DNA of 64,000 nucleotides from Leptotrichia wadei (GTDB lineage Bacteria; Fusobacteriota; Fusobacteriia; Fusobacteriales; Leptotrichiaceae): NCBI RefSeq assembly GCF_007990445.1, contig NZ_AP019841.1, positions 496,001 to 560,000 of the forward strand, read 5' to 3'. Shown piece by piece: positions 15,911 to 25,320 of this stretch (position 1 is its first letter; each line of letters starts with the position of its first letter). The notes under the pieces were generated by a model. It saw only the letters and a program-made list of their open reading frames with translations, ran no database searches and was not told where the DNA came from. The position numbers and the translations under genes were made by a program.

Positions 15911-16888
15911 ATGTTTAAAAGACATAGAAAACTGAGAAAAAATGAAGTTATTAGAAATCTTGTAAAGGATGTCTATATTTCAAAGGATGATTTGATTTAT
16001 CCGATTTTTGTTGAGGAAGGTGAAAATATTAAAAGTGAAATTCCATCGATGCCTGGAATTTTTAGATATTCAATTGATAGACTTTCGGAAGAATTGGATG
16101 AACTTGTAAAATTAGGAATAAATTCGATTTTGCTTTTTGGTATTCCTGAAAAAAAGGATGCTTGTGCTACGGAAGCATATAATGAAAATGGAATTATTCA
16201 AAATGCAGTTAGATTTATTAAGAAAAATTATGATAATTTTCTTGTGATTTGCGATATTTGCTGTTGTGAATACACGGATCACGGACATTGCGGGATACTT
16301 GATGAAAACGGCTGTGTTAAAAATGATGAAACTTTGGAAGTTTTGGGAAAAACGGCACTTTCTTATGCGAGGGCAGGAGTTGACATTGTGGCTCCATCGG
16401 ATATGATGGATGGACGTGTGGAAAAAATTTCAGAAGTTTTGGCTCAAAATCATTTTGAAAATATTCCAATAATGGCATATTCTGTAAAATATTCATCTGC
16501 ATTTTATGGACCTTTCAGAGATGCGGCAGATTCGGCGCCACAATTTGGCGATAGAAAGTCCTATCAGATGAACTTTCAATATTCAAAGGATGCAATAGAT
16601 GAAGTTGCCGAAGATTTACGGCAAGGAGCGGATATTATAATTGTAAAGCCTGCGATGGCATATCTTGATGTAATAAAAAAAGTAAGTGATACTTTTGAAG
16701 TTCCAATTGTGGCTTACAGTGTTTCTGGGGAATATTCGATGGTAAAGGCTGCGGCTCAAAATGGCTGGATTGATGAAATGAAAATTGTGATAGAGCAAAT
16801 GTATGCTATGAAACGGGCAGGAGCAGATGTGATTATTACTTATTATGCAAAGGAAGTTGCAAAATATATTCAAGATTTTTTAAAATGA
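15911..16888 (+). CDS. hemB: Porphobilinogen synthase HemB
   Basis: HemB condenses two 5-aminolevulinates to porphobilinogen. Both catalytic lysines are visible, in YSVKYSSAFYGPFRDA and in IIVKPAMAYLDV, as is the cysteine-rich zinc site (CDICCCEYTDHGHCG). I start at the ATG at 15911 (MFKRHRKLRKNE), seven codons inside the longest frame. AGGTGA lies seven bases before it and the family normally begins MFxRxRRLR, whereas the upstream ATG has its ribosome site only two bases away. Length 325 is typical. With hemL it supplies the ring precursor for cobalamin and siroheme. Confidence 0.95.
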   Translation: MFKRHRKLRKNEVIRNLVKDVYISKDDLIYPIFVEEGENIKSEIPSMPGIFRYSIDRLSEELDELVKLGINSILLFGIPEKKDACATEAYNENGIIQNAVRFIKKNYDNFLVICDICCCEYTDHGHCGILDENGCVKNDETLEVLGKTALSYARAGVDIVAPSDMMDGRVEKISEVLAQNHFENIPIMAYSVKYSSAFYGPFRDAADSAPQFGDRKSYQMNFQYSKDAIDEVAEDLRQGADIIIVKPAMAYLDVIKKVSDTFEVPIVAYSVSGEYSMVKAAAQNGWIDEMKIVIEQMYAMKRAGADVIITYYAKEVAKYIQDFLK

Positions 16889-16969
16889 AGGTAATAAAAT
16901 AAAAAATAATTTATCAAATATATTATATAAAAAAATAAATAAAAATTTTATAAAGAAAGAGAAAAAAAT

Positions 16970-18322
16970 ATGAAAATAGTTATAGCGGGAGCTGGTGTTG
17001 TTGGAGAGTCGCTTTGCAGTGAACTTTCGGAAGAAGGAAATGATGTTATTCTAATTGAGAAGGTAGAGAAAATATTAAATAGACTTGTGGAAACTTATGA
17101 TATAACAGGACTTGTTGGAAATGGGGCTTCTTATGAAACTTTGTTGGAAGCGGGGACAGATACGGCTGATATTTTTATTGCGGCAACAGAATCAGATGAG
17201 TTAAATATAATTTCTTCTATTATAGCAAAAAAACTTGGAACAAAATTTACAATAGCAAGAGTGAGAAATCCTGAATATAGTTCAAATATGCAGTTTGTAA
17301 GGGAAGGGCTTGGAATTTCGCTTATGATAAATCCTGAACAGGAAACTGCTAAAAGTATTGCAAATAAATTAATGTTTCCAGTCGCTTTAAGTGTAGAAAA
17401 CTTTTTTGGTCAAAGAGCTGGATTTATTTCAATAAGAGTTCAAAAAGATAATTTTTTAAATGGAATGCAGTTAAAAGAACTCGAATTCAGTTCAAAGGAT
17501 AAAGTGATTATTTGTACTGTAAGAAGAGGTGAAGATGTATTTATTCCAAGTGGAGATTTTACTATCTTAGAAGGGGATATTGTCCATATTGCAGGATCAA
17601 AGGAAGCAGTACATAAATTTTACGATAAAATTGAAAAAAGCAATTTAAAAATTGATTCTGCACTGCTTGTTGGTGGAGGAACAATTTCCCATTATTTAAT
17701 AGGAAAGCTGCTGGAAAACAAAATTAAAGTAAAAGTTATAGAAAATAATAAGGAACGTGCAGAAAAATTAAGTGAGTCGTATCCAAAGGCAATTGTAATA
17801 AGAGGAGATGAAGCTGATCAGGAATTTCTGATGCAGGAAGGGATAAATAATTATGATTCAACTGTAATTCTTACAGATAGTGACGAAGAGAATACAGTTA
17901 TTACAATGTTTGTAAATTCCATAACAAATTCTAAATTAATCACAAAAATGAACAGGACTCTAATGCTTTCAATACTTGAAAAAAATACAAGAACATCTAC
18001 AGTTGTACCTAAAAAAGTTATTTCCGATATGATAATAAGCGTTGTAAGATCAAAAACTAATATGCGAGGCTCTACAATGAGCTTTCTATATAGGTTAGAA
18101 AGTCAAGTAGAATTTATTACTTTTGAAATTAATAAAAACAGCCGTGCTATTGATATCTCGTTGAAAGATTTAAAAATAAAAAAAGGTACATTAATTGCGA
18201 GCATATTAAGAGATGGAAAAATGATTTTTCCTGGAGGAAATGATGCAATAAAAATTAACGATAGTGTGATGGTCGTTACAACAGCATCTTCGATCGAAGA
18301 TTTTGATGATATTTTAGAATAA
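16970..18322 (+). CDS. trkA: Trk potassium uptake regulator TrkA
   Basis: TrkA is the cytoplasmic nucleotide-binding gating subunit of the Trk potassium system. The protein has two RCK units in 450 residues: a first Rossmann domain starting MKIVIAGAGVVGES with a TrkA-C domain after it, then a second domain from about residue 228 (ALLVGGGTISHYL) with a second TrkA-C to the end. This is the full-length, duplicated form. It lies 141 bases upstream of trkH, its membrane partner, on the same strand. Confidence 0.95.
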   Translation: MKIVIAGAGVVGESLCSELSEEGNDVILIEKVEKILNRLVETYDITGLVGNGASYETLLEAGTDTADIFIAATESDELNIISSIIAKKLGTKFTIARVRNPEYSSNMQFVREGLGISLMINPEQETAKSIANKLMFPVALSVENFFGQRAGFISIRVQKDNFLNGMQLKELEFSSKDKVIICTVRRGEDVFIPSGDFTILEGDIVHIAGSKEAVHKFYDKIEKSNLKIDSALLVGGGTISHYLIGKLLENKIKVKVIENNKERAEKLSESYPKAIVIRGDEADQEFLMQEGINNYDSTVILTDSDEENTVITMFVNSITNSKLITKMNRTLMLSILEKNTRTSTVVPKKVISDMIISVVRSKTNMRGSTMSFLYRLESQVEFITFEINKNSRAIDISLKDLKIKKGTLIASILRDGKMIFPGGNDAIKINDSVMVVTTASSIEDFDDILE

Positions 18323-18463
18323 AATTTAAATATGTGTTAATATAAAAGTGAAAGCCCTAAAAATAAAATGACAGCTAAAATTTTTTATTAAAAATTTTAG
18401 AATTAAGCTAAAAAATACTGCTGTATAAACTTTTGATATACATATTGGGTTTAAGGAGTAAAA

Positions 18464-19909
18464 ATGAATAAAAAAATGATAAGTTTTATAATCGGAAAAA
18501 TACTTATACTTGAGGCTGGATTAATGGTTTTGCCTTTGATTATAAGTTTTTTATATAATGAAAGTGCAAAATATAAAGTTGCTTACGGATCTGTAATAGG
18601 TCTTCTCTTGGCAATTGGATTTGCACTTTCGGCAAAACTTCCTGAAGATCAGAGGATTCAAGGAAGAGAAGGGTACATAATAGTGTCCTTGTCTTGGATT
18701 CTGATGTCTATATTTGGAGCATTACCGTTTGTATTTACAAAGGAAATACCGTCGTTTGTTGATGCTTTTTTTGAAATTGTAAGTGGATTTACGACAACTG
18801 GATCAAGTATAATAACAGATCTTAGCAAAATCAGCCATTCTAATTTATTTTGGCGAAGTTTTACCCATTTTGTGGGTGGAATGGGAGTTCTGGTATTGGC
18901 ACTTGCAATTTTTCCAAGTTCTGCAACATCGGTTCACGTAATGAAGGCTGAAGTTCCTGGACCGACATTTGGAAAATTAGTTTCAAAATTGTCAACAACT
19001 GCCAGAATGCTTTACAAAATTTACATTGTTATGACAATTGTTTTAATAATTTTACTAATGTTTGGAGGACTTGATTTATTTGAATCTTCACTTCTGGCAT
19101 TTGGTACAGCTGGAACAGGTGGATTTGGAGCAAGAAATGGAAGCATTTTACCGTATAATAGCCCTTACATTGAAGTGGTGCTTGGAATTGGAATGATAGT
19201 GTTTGGAGTAAACTTTAACATTTATTATTTTATTTTAATTGGAAAGATAAAAGATGTATTTAAAAATGAAGAATTAAAATATTATTTGTTAATTGTATTT
19301 GGAGCGATTGTCCTAATAGTTCTAAATATCTGCAAAAGTTATGATTCGATTTTACATTGTATAAGAGATGTATTTTTCTCGGTTTCATCGGTTATTACGA
19401 CAACAGGATATTCCACAGCTGATTTTGGAAAATGGCCATTATTTTCGCAAGTTATACTGTTAATTTTAATGTTTTTTGGAGCATGTGCGGGATCTACGGC
19501 TGGAGGATTAAAAATATCAAGAGTCGTTTTAATGGTAAAAATCTATTTTGCAGAAATAATTCAAATGATAAGCCCAAATCGTGTAGTTACAATAAAATAT
19601 GATGACAAGCCTGTAAATATGAAAATGCAAAAGAGCATTGCAGTATACTTTTTAGTTTATTCGTTAGTCTTTGGAGGAATATTGCTAATGGTTTCCTATT
19701 CTACAGATGACTTTATGACAGCTTTTAGTGCTGTAGCCGCTACATTTAACAATATTGGGCCTGGATTGGGAAAAGTTGGACCAGCATTTAGCTTTGCCGA
19801 ATTAAGCAATTTTTCAAAAGTGATTTTAAGTTTTGGAATGTTGGCAGGAAGATTAGAAATTTTTCCAATGTTAATATTATTTTCGCCAACAACTTGGAAA
19901 TTGAAATAG
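18464..19909 (+). CDS. trkH: Trk potassium uptake membrane subunit TrkH
   Basis: TrkH is the channel-forming subunit of the potassium transporter in the inner membrane. The 481-residue chain has about ten membrane segments and four pore loops, whose selectivity-filter segments read TTTGSSI, GTAGTGGFGA, TTTGYST and NNIGPGLG. GAGKL-like ends are replaced here by MLAGRLEIFPMLIL, the usual C-terminal region. The site TAAGGAG is well spaced to the ATG. It follows trkA. Confidence 0.95.
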   Translation: MNKKMISFIIGKILILEAGLMVLPLIISFLYNESAKYKVAYGSVIGLLLAIGFALSAKLPEDQRIQGREGYIIVSLSWILMSIFGALPFVFTKEIPSFVDAFFEIVSGFTTTGSSIITDLSKISHSNLFWRSFTHFVGGMGVLVLALAIFPSSATSVHVMKAEVPGPTFGKLVSKLSTTARMLYKIYIVMTIVLIILLMFGGLDLFESSLLAFGTAGTGGFGARNGSILPYNSPYIEVVLGIGMIVFGVNFNIYYFILIGKIKDVFKNEELKYYLLIVFGAIVLIVLNICKSYDSILHCIRDVFFSVSSVITTTGYSTADFGKWPLFSQVILLILMFFGACAGSTAGGLKISRVVLMVKIYFAEIIQMISPNRVVTIKYDDKPVNMKMQKSIAVYFLVYSLVFGGILLMVSYSTDDFMTAFSAVAATFNNIGPGLGKVGPAFSFAELSNFSKVILSFGMLAGRLEIFPMLILFSPTTWKLK

Positions 19910-19987
19910 ATAAAGTTAATTTATATTGGAATGCCTGAAAAACGAGCATATTTAAATAGGAAGTATAATTTAATATATTGTGTAAAG

Positions 19988-20009
19988 CAAGGGGTTTTGA
20001 TGCCCCTTG
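19988..20009 (+). terminator. CAAGGGG hairpin after trkH
   Basis: CAAGGGG and CCCCTTG pair around a short loop about 80 bases after the trkH stop, followed by TTAAGTAAAA. It belongs to the same recurrent hairpin family as those at 13332, 22509 and 44613. Confidence 0.55.
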
Positions 20010-20095
20010 TTAAGTAAAATAATTATTCTATTCTAGATTTGATCTTAATTATATACGCTTTTTTATATAACTTTTAGAAAAATTTAAAAAAGTTA

Positions 20096-20125
20096 TTGAC
20101 AAATAATAACAATGTATGTTATACT
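20096..20125 (+). promoter_or_regulatory. Promoter of the tRNA-Ser pair
   Basis: TTGACA at 20096-20101 and TATACT at 20120-20125 are 18 bases apart, 15 bases before the first tRNA-Ser. Confidence 0.75.
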
Positions 20126-20140
20126 AGTTAAGTAGTTTAC

Positions 20141-20227
20141 GGGTGGATGTCCGAACGGCTAAGGGACCGGTCTTGAAAACCGGCGAAATCGCAAGATGTC
20201 TGGGTTCGAATCCCAGTTCACCCGCCA
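20141..20227 (+). tRNA. tRNA-Ser (TGA)
   Basis: The acceptor arm GGGTGGA/TTCACCC, a long variable arm (GCGAAATCGCAAGATGTC region) and a TTCGAAT T loop mark a class II tRNA. The anticodon loop CTTGAAA between CCGGT and ACCGG gives TGA. CCA is encoded. Confidence 0.95.
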
Positions 20228-20240
20228 TTTAAATAATTTT

Positions 20241-20334
20241 GGAGAAGTGGCAGAGAGGCCGAATGCGCTCCCCTGCTAAGGGAGTATCCGGGCTAAAACT
20301 TGGATCGAGGGTTCAAATCCCTCCTTCTCCGCCA
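20241..20334 (+). tRNA. tRNA-Ser (GCT)
   Basis: A second class II tRNA follows 13 bases later. Its acceptor arm GGAGAAG pairs with CTTCTCC, the loop CTGCTAA between CTCCC and GGGAG gives GCT, the variable arm is long, and CCA is encoded at the end. A run of nine T follows. Confidence 0.95.
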
Positions 20335-20340
20335 TTTTTT

Positions 20341-20540
20341 TTTAACAAAAAGATAGTAAGAAGTCGTAGGCTTTCTATAAATGGGAGATAAATTGCATTT
20401 TTGATTGATATTTATAGCAAAATGTATTACACTAAATACATCAGGGTAGGAACTACCCGAAGAGCTTGGTAAATATATTTGGCTAACAAAAGCAGATACT
20501 TCCCAAGAAGCTCCCGCTTCTAAAAGTGGGAGTAGTTCAC
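20341..20540 (+). mobile_element. IS200/IS605-derived miniature element, orphan omega RNA-like
   Basis: The sequence has TTTAACAAAAAGATAGTAAG at the left and the terminus AGTGGGAGTAGTTCAC at the right, but no protein gene. Inside are several stacked hairpins: GGGTAGGAACTACCC, then GAAGAGCTTGG with a later CCAAGAAGCTCCC, then CCCGCTTCTAAAAGTGGG. That is the arrangement of an IS605 omega RNA scaffold just ahead of the element end. A guide read past the end would start at 20541. It sits between two tRNA genes, a common landing zone. Confidence 0.65.
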
Positions 20541-20563
20541 TAACGGAATTGGAAAATAAATAT

Positions 20564-20640
<77 letters not shown>

Positions 20641-20903
20641 TTTTATAAAAATAATACAGTATTTACATAGTTTGAAGAGATTTAAAAATACCTTTGGAGA
20701 CATTTTGGAGGCGTTTTTAAAACTCTTCATTTTTTTTGTAATAGAGTTTGATACTATTTCCCATTTAAATAGCAGATTTATTATAAATTACATGCTGTTT
20801 AGCAAGGGATCAAGACCTCTTATTAGAAAATGATATAAAATAATATTTTATTTAAATTACTTTGTTATTAAAATATTTAGATGAAAAAAATTGTAAGTAC
20901 ATA
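20641..20903 (+). other. Intergenic region with a degenerate CAAGGG hairpin
   Basis: No gene is seen. A decayed member of the recurrent hairpin family (CAAGGGATCAAGACCTCTTA) lies at 20803-20823, and its flank AAATGATATAAAATAA is shared with the 40.2 kb intergenic region. Confidence 0.4.
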
Positions 20904-21125
20904 TTGATTTTGAAAAAAAATAGGGTATACTATTAAAGTCTAAAATAGTATAATAGGTGATTGTAAAAGTAATAATATAAAAACTCAAAAAATACAGTAT
21001 TTTAACCTGAAATATTAAAATTTTATATCAAAAATGTCAGAGAAAAATAGTAAGAATTACAAGTGTAAAAGTATTGTAATTATTGGAGATTTTAGACTTT
21101 TACAAATAACTTAAGCATAGGAGGG
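20904..21125 (+). promoter_or_regulatory. Promoter and structured leader of the dehydrogenase gene
   Basis: TTGATT (20904-20909) and TATACT (20926-20931) form a plausible promoter. The transcribed leader of about 190 bases would begin near AAAGTCTAAAAT (20935-20946), which is the exact reverse complement of ATTTTAGACTTT at 21089-21100. Within this closing stem lies a hairpin AATTACAA (21055-21062) with TTGTAATT (21074-21081). The long stem ends 19 bases before the GGAGGG ribosome site. The layout suggests a regulatory RNA or riboswitch-like leader of unknown ligand; I could not match it to a known class. Confidence 0.45.
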
Positions 21126-21131
21126 AATAAG

Positions 21132-22181
21132 TTGGCAACAATGAAAGCGGCGAGATGGCATAATAGAAAAGATGTAAGAGTAGAAGAAGTTGAAATTCCA
21201 GAAATAAGAAAGGAAAAACAAGTAAAAATTGCAGTAAAATATGCAGGAATTTGTGGAAGTGATTTACATGAATATCTAGGGGGACCGATTTTTATTCCTG
21301 CAAATGAACCGCATCCTTATACGGGAGAAAAAGCGCCAATTACAATGGGACATGAATTTTGTGGAGAAATTATAGAGATCGGAAGCGGAGTTACTAAATT
21401 CAAAGTTGGAGATAGAGTTACAGTTGAGCCTATTTTGGCAAAAAATGGATTAATTGGGAAATATAATTTGGATCCAAACTTGAATTTTGTTGGACTTGCA
21501 GGTGGAGGAGGAGGTTTTTCTGAATTTGTAGTTGTAAATGAGGATCAGGCTCATAAATTGCCAGATGAAATTGATTATGAACAAGGAGCATTAACTGAAC
21601 CTGCGGCAGTGGCAGTTTATGCTGTCAGACAAAGTAAATTTAACACAGGAGATACAGCAGCAGTATTTGGATGCGGACCAATTGGTCTTCTTATTATTGA
21701 TGCTTTAAGAGCTTCTGGAGCAACAGAAATTTATGCTGTGGAAGTTTCACCTGAAAGACAGGAAATCGCTAAAAAACTGGGAGCAATTATTGTAGATCCT
21801 GCAAAAGTAAATTCAGTTGAATTTATAAAAGAAAGAACAAATGGAGGAGTAAATGTTTCTTATGAAGTGACAGGAGTTCCTGCTGTATTGCAGCAGTCAC
21901 TTGAAGCTGCGGAAAAAGATGGAGAGTTAATGGTTGTAAGCATCTGGGAAACAGAAGCATCAATTCAGCCTAATGAAGTGGTAATTCAAGAAAGAACAAT
22001 AAAAGGAGTTATCGCATATCGTGATGTATTTCCTAAAACATTGGAATTAATGAAACAAGGATATTTCTCAAAAGATTTATTAGTGACAAAGAGAATTAAA
22101 TTGGAAGATATTGTAAATGAAGGGTTTGAAGCATTAGTTAAAGAAAAAAGCCAAGTTAAGATTTTAGTATCTCCAAAATAA
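21132..22181 (+). CDS. Butanediol dehydrogenase-type zinc alcohol dehydrogenase
   Basis: This medium-chain dehydrogenase of 349 residues most resembles (R,R)-butanediol dehydrogenases, which interconvert acetoin and 2,3-butanediol with NAD(H). Catalytic zinc ligands are present: Cys in YAGICGSDLHEY and the His-Glu of GHEFCGE. The nucleotide fold has GCGPIGLL. The lobe that normally binds structural zinc through four cysteines reads AKNGLIGKYNLDPNLNF and has none of them. The start is a TTG, supported by GGAGGG six bases upstream, with an internal ATG three codons later as an alternative. A structured leader precedes it and a strong terminator follows. Confidence 0.85.
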   Translation: MATMKAARWHNRKDVRVEEVEIPEIRKEKQVKIAVKYAGICGSDLHEYLGGPIFIPANEPHPYTGEKAPITMGHEFCGEIIEIGSGVTKFKVGDRVTVEPILAKNGLIGKYNLDPNLNFVGLAGGGGGFSEFVVVNEDQAHKLPDEIDYEQGALTEPAAVAVYAVRQSKFNTGDTAAVFGCGPIGLLIIDALRASGATEIYAVEVSPERQEIAKKLGAIIVDPAKVNSVEFIKERTNGGVNVSYEVTGVPAVLQQSLEAAEKDGELMVVSIWETEASIQPNEVVIQERTIKGVIAYRDVFPKTLELMKQGYFSKDLLVTKRIKLEDIVNEGFEALVKEKSQVKILVSPK

Positions 22182-22300
22182 TTTGATGATTAGTTAAATC
22201 TCAAATTATACTTAAATAAATAATGTTTAGCGGAAAATTTTATTTTCCTTGATATTGATAAAATTAATTTTTTATTTTTAAATATAGATTAATATTAGAT

Positions 22301-22354
22301 AAATCTGCTTTTATTTTTTAGAATTTCTAAATTAGGAAAAGCAGATTTTTTTGT
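22301..22354 (+). terminator. Intrinsic terminator after the dehydrogenase gene
   Basis: A perfect 12-bp stem, AAATCTGCTTTT (22301-22312) with AAAAGCAGATTT (22337-22348), is followed by a T run to 22352. Confidence 0.85.
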
Positions 22355-22460
22355 TTAAATAATAGAAATATTGTAAATTCCTATTTAATAGTAGCTTAAA
22401 ATTTTCCTGTTATTAATAAATTGGATATAAGTTCTATTTTTTATATGATTTAGTAGACCT

Positions 22461-22558
22461 GTTCGATAACTATACAAACTTAGAATTTAATAAAATAAAT
22501 ATTTTGAAGCAAGGGGTCTTGACCCCTTGTATAGATAAAAAAACTTAGGTTATCGAAC
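22461..22558 (+). repeat. 98-bp palindromic repeat with 10-bp terminal inverted repeats
   Basis: It starts GTTCGATAAC and ends GTTATCGAAC, a perfect 10-bp terminal inverted repeat. The interior has CAAACTTAG and AACTTAGG arms and a central hairpin CAAGGGGTC/GACCCCTTG (22510-22529). Reverse-oriented relatives lie at 14218-14304 and 61788-61875. It carries no gene, so it is a miniature, non-autonomous repeat. Its movement enzyme is unknown. Confidence 0.8.
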
Positions 22559-22686
22559 ATATCTAGTATAAAAATATATAATTTTATTTTCTTTGACAAT
22601 ATATTTTTTTTGTAGTAAAATTTATGCATTGAAAAAGTTTTGATTATTTTTAGAAGAAATTTTAATTTGAAATTCTAGGAGGAAGA

Positions 22687-24219
22687 ATGAAAAAAAGGAT
22701 ATTAGTTTTAGTGTCGCTAGTATTGACAATTTTAATATTTTTTACAGCTTGTGGAAAAAAAGATGCAAAAAATCCAAATGCAAAGACAGGTAAAAAATAT
22801 ATTATTGCAGTAGATTTGATTTATCCGCCGTTTTCTTTTAAGGAGAATAATGTGGATAAGGGAATTGATGTTGATTTGATGAAGGCGGTGGCAAAAACTC
22901 AAGGATTTGAAGTGGAAATTCAGCCGATGGATTTTGGAGGAATTATTCCTGCGATGGAATCTGGACAAATTGATGGTGCGATTGCGGGAGCGAATATTAC
23001 TGAGGAGAGAAAAAAGGTTGTAGATTTTTCTGATCCATATTACGATACAGGAATTGTTGCGATAGTTCATAAAGATAATAATACGATAAAAACTGGAAAA
23101 GATTTGGTTGGAAAAAGACTTGCGGTTAAAAGTGGAACTGCAGGAGAAAGATATGTTCAAGAAAATTTGAAAGGGAAATCTGAAGTAAGAATTTATGATG
23201 ATACAGTTTCAATGTTAAAGGCGGTTGAAAATAAACAGGCTGATGCGGGATTTGAAGATTTACCAGTAGTTTTATATACTTTGAATCAAGATCCAGATAC
23301 GCAGTTAAAAGTTGGAACTGGAAAGTTGACAAATGTTGGAAATGGATTTATGGTAAAAAAGGGGACTCACAAAGAGTTGCTGGAAGAGTTTAACAAAGGT
23401 TTAAAGACTTTAAGACAAAATGGCGAATATCAAAAAATTGTGGATAGATACACTAAAGGTGGCAAAACTGCTGAAAAAGGCGGAATTGCTGAAGTTATTG
23501 ATTCTTACAGGGGAATTTTGACTGGTTACGGACTAAAGTTTTTAAGAGGACTTGCAGTTACTATTTATATCACAGTTGTTTCATTATTTTTTGCAACATT
23601 GATTGGTTTAGGGATAGGATATTTAAATTTTGTGCCGACAGATAAAAAAGGTTTTCACTCAAAAATGATAAAAGTTTTGCAATTTTTAGGAAAAGAATAT
23701 ATTGATTTAATAAGAGGAACGCCACTTATGGTTCAGACAATATTCTTTTATTTTGGAGTTGTGCCATTACTTCCAAAACTTTTAAAATTCACATTTCATT
23801 TGAGCAGTGAGCCAGGAATGCTGTCTCCTGAAGTTTCTGGAATAATTATAATTGCATTAAATGCTGGAGCATTTTTAGCTGAAATTTTTAGAGGCGGAAT
23901 ACAGGCGATTGACAAAGGACAAATGGAAGCGGCTAGAAGTTTGGGGCTTTCTTTTAACAAGTCGATGACCAAAGTAATTTTGCCACAGGCTATTAAAAAT
24001 ATGATTCCTGCCATTTTAAATCAGTTTATAAGTTCATTAAAAGATACTTCCTTATTAGTTGTAATTGGAGTGGCAGATTTGATGAAAGAAGGGCAAGTTG
24101 CTTATAAAACTAATTTTAAAACATTTGAAACGATGCTTATAGTTGCGGCAATTTACTATATAGTAATTAAATTATTGTCTAAATTGTTCAAGAAAGTGGA
24201 GGATAAGTTAAAAGTATGA
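22687..24219 (+). CDS. Amino-acid ABC transporter, fused binding protein and permease
   Basis: One 510-residue chain joins a substrate-binding domain to its permease. It begins with a lipoprotein-type signal (FFTACGKK, Cys near residue 21). Residues about 35-265 are a family 3 solute-binding domain ([24 protein letters not shown]). Residues about 275-505 are a HisM/GlnP-type permease with the EAA loop [14 protein letters not shown] that contacts the ATPase. Such fusions are known in Firmicutes and Fusobacteria. The substrate is probably a polar amino acid. The next gene, the ATPase, overlaps its stop codon by four bases, indicating translational coupling. Confidence 0.93.
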   Translation: MKKRILVLVSLVLTILIFFTACGKKDAKNPNAKTGKKYIIAVDLIYPPFSFKENNVDKGIDVDLMKAVAKTQGFEVEIQPMDFGGIIPAMESGQIDGAIAGANITEERKKVVDFSDPYYDTGIVAIVHKDNNTIKTGKDLVGKRLAVKSGTAGERYVQENLKGKSEVRIYDDTVSMLKAVENKQADAGFEDLPVVLYTLNQDPDTQLKVGTGKLTNVGNGFMVKKGTHKELLEEFNKGLKTLRQNGEYQKIVDRYTKGGKTAEKGGIAEVIDSYRGILTGYGLKFLRGLAVTIYITVVSLFFATLIGLGIGYLNFVPTDKKGFHSKMIKVLQFLGKEYIDLIRGTPLMVQTIFFYFGVVPLLPKLLKFTFHLSSEPGMLSPEVSGIIIIALNAGAFLAEIFRGGIQAIDKGQMEAARSLGLSFNKSMTKVILPQAIKNMIPAILNQFISSLKDTSLLVVIGVADLMKEGQVAYKTNFKTFETMLIVAAIYYIVIKLLSKLFKKVEDKLKV

Positions 24220-24935
24220 TTAAAGTAGAAAATTTGAAAAAACAGTATGGAGATAATGTTGTTTTAAAAGATATAAGCCTTTATGTAGAAAAAGGGGAAG
24301 CGATAAGTGTGATTGGACCGTCAGGTTCGGGGAAAAGTACATTTTTAAGATGTATAAATGGGCTTGAAGAATTATCTGGCGGACATATTTGCGTGGACGA
24401 ATTTGACCTTGCGGATAAAAATTTGAACATTGACAAATTTCGTGAAAAAGTTGGAATGGTTTTTCAAAATTTTAATTTATTTCCACATTTAACAGTTTTG
24501 CAGAACATAACTCTAGCTCCAGTAACGCTAAAAAAAGTGACAAAGTTAGAAGCTATAAAATTGGGAAAAGAACTGCTTGAAAAAGTTGGACTTTTAGATA
24601 AAGCCGATGTTTATCCATCAAGTTTGTCTGGTGGGCAAAAACAAAGAGTGGCAATTGCAAGAGCTCTCGCTATGAAACCGGAAGCATTACTGTTTGATGA
24701 GCCGACAAGTGCGTTAGATCCTGAAATGGTTGGAGAAGTTTTGAAAGTTATGAAGGATTTGGCTAAAGAAGGAATGACAATGATTGTTGTGACGCATGAA
24801 ATGGGATTTGCAAGGGAAGTTTGTGACAGAGTCATTTTTATGGCTGATGGTGAAATTGTGGAGCAGGGAAAACCTGAAGAAGTGTTTTTGAATCCCAAAA
24901 ATGAGAGAACTCAGAATTTTTTGAAGGTGCTGTAA
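24216..24935 (+). CDS. Amino-acid ABC transporter ATP-binding protein
   Basis: This is the cytoplasmic ATPase of the transporter encoded just upstream, of the GlnQ/HisP type. Walker [10 protein letters not shown] is at residues 34-42, the Q-loop [13 protein letters not shown] follows, the signature LSGGQKQR is near 138, and Walker [13 protein letters not shown] near 160 with the switch His in VVTHEMGFA. 239 residues is normal. The ATG overlaps the upstream stop (ATGA). Confidence 0.95.
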   Translation: MIKVENLKKQYGDNVVLKDISLYVEKGEAISVIGPSGSGKSTFLRCINGLEELSGGHICVDEFDLADKNLNIDKFREKVGMVFQNFNLFPHLTVLQNITLAPVTLKKVTKLEAIKLGKELLEKVGLLDKADVYPSSLSGGQKQRVAIARALAMKPEALLFDEPTSALDPEMVGEVLKVMKDLAKEGMTMIVVTHEMGFAREVCDRVIFMADGEIVEQGKPEEVFLNPKNERTQNFLKVL

Positions 24936-25320
24936 GAGCACGTTATTATATAAATTTTAGTTTATTTTTTATTTTTTTGATTAATATTGCTTCTTAATCA
25001 ATAAAGAAATTATTATGTGTTATTTTGGTAAAAAATTTTTCAAATATCAAACATAGTTTTCATTTTTATGTATTTTTATATTGTTATAAAGTAATTAGAA
25101 TATAATTTTTGTCATTTTAAATTAATATTATTATTAATTTTTTTTAAAAAAATAAAATAAATAAAGTTAATTATTGGTAAATCCAAAATAAAAATTATGA
25201 AAAGTTTGGGTACAATATTACTAAGTATTTTTTAAGAATAATAAATGGCAGATATATGTTAATATAACTTTTTTTAAGAAAATATAAAATAAAAAAATTA
25301 AATAGGAAAGGACATCTGAA
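24936..25320. other. AT-rich intergenic region, no gene seen
   Basis: I see no reading frame, RNA gene or clear repeat here. It separates the ABC transporter from the Hsp70-type locus, and an AGGAAAGGACA ribosome site lies at its end. Confidence 0.4.
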
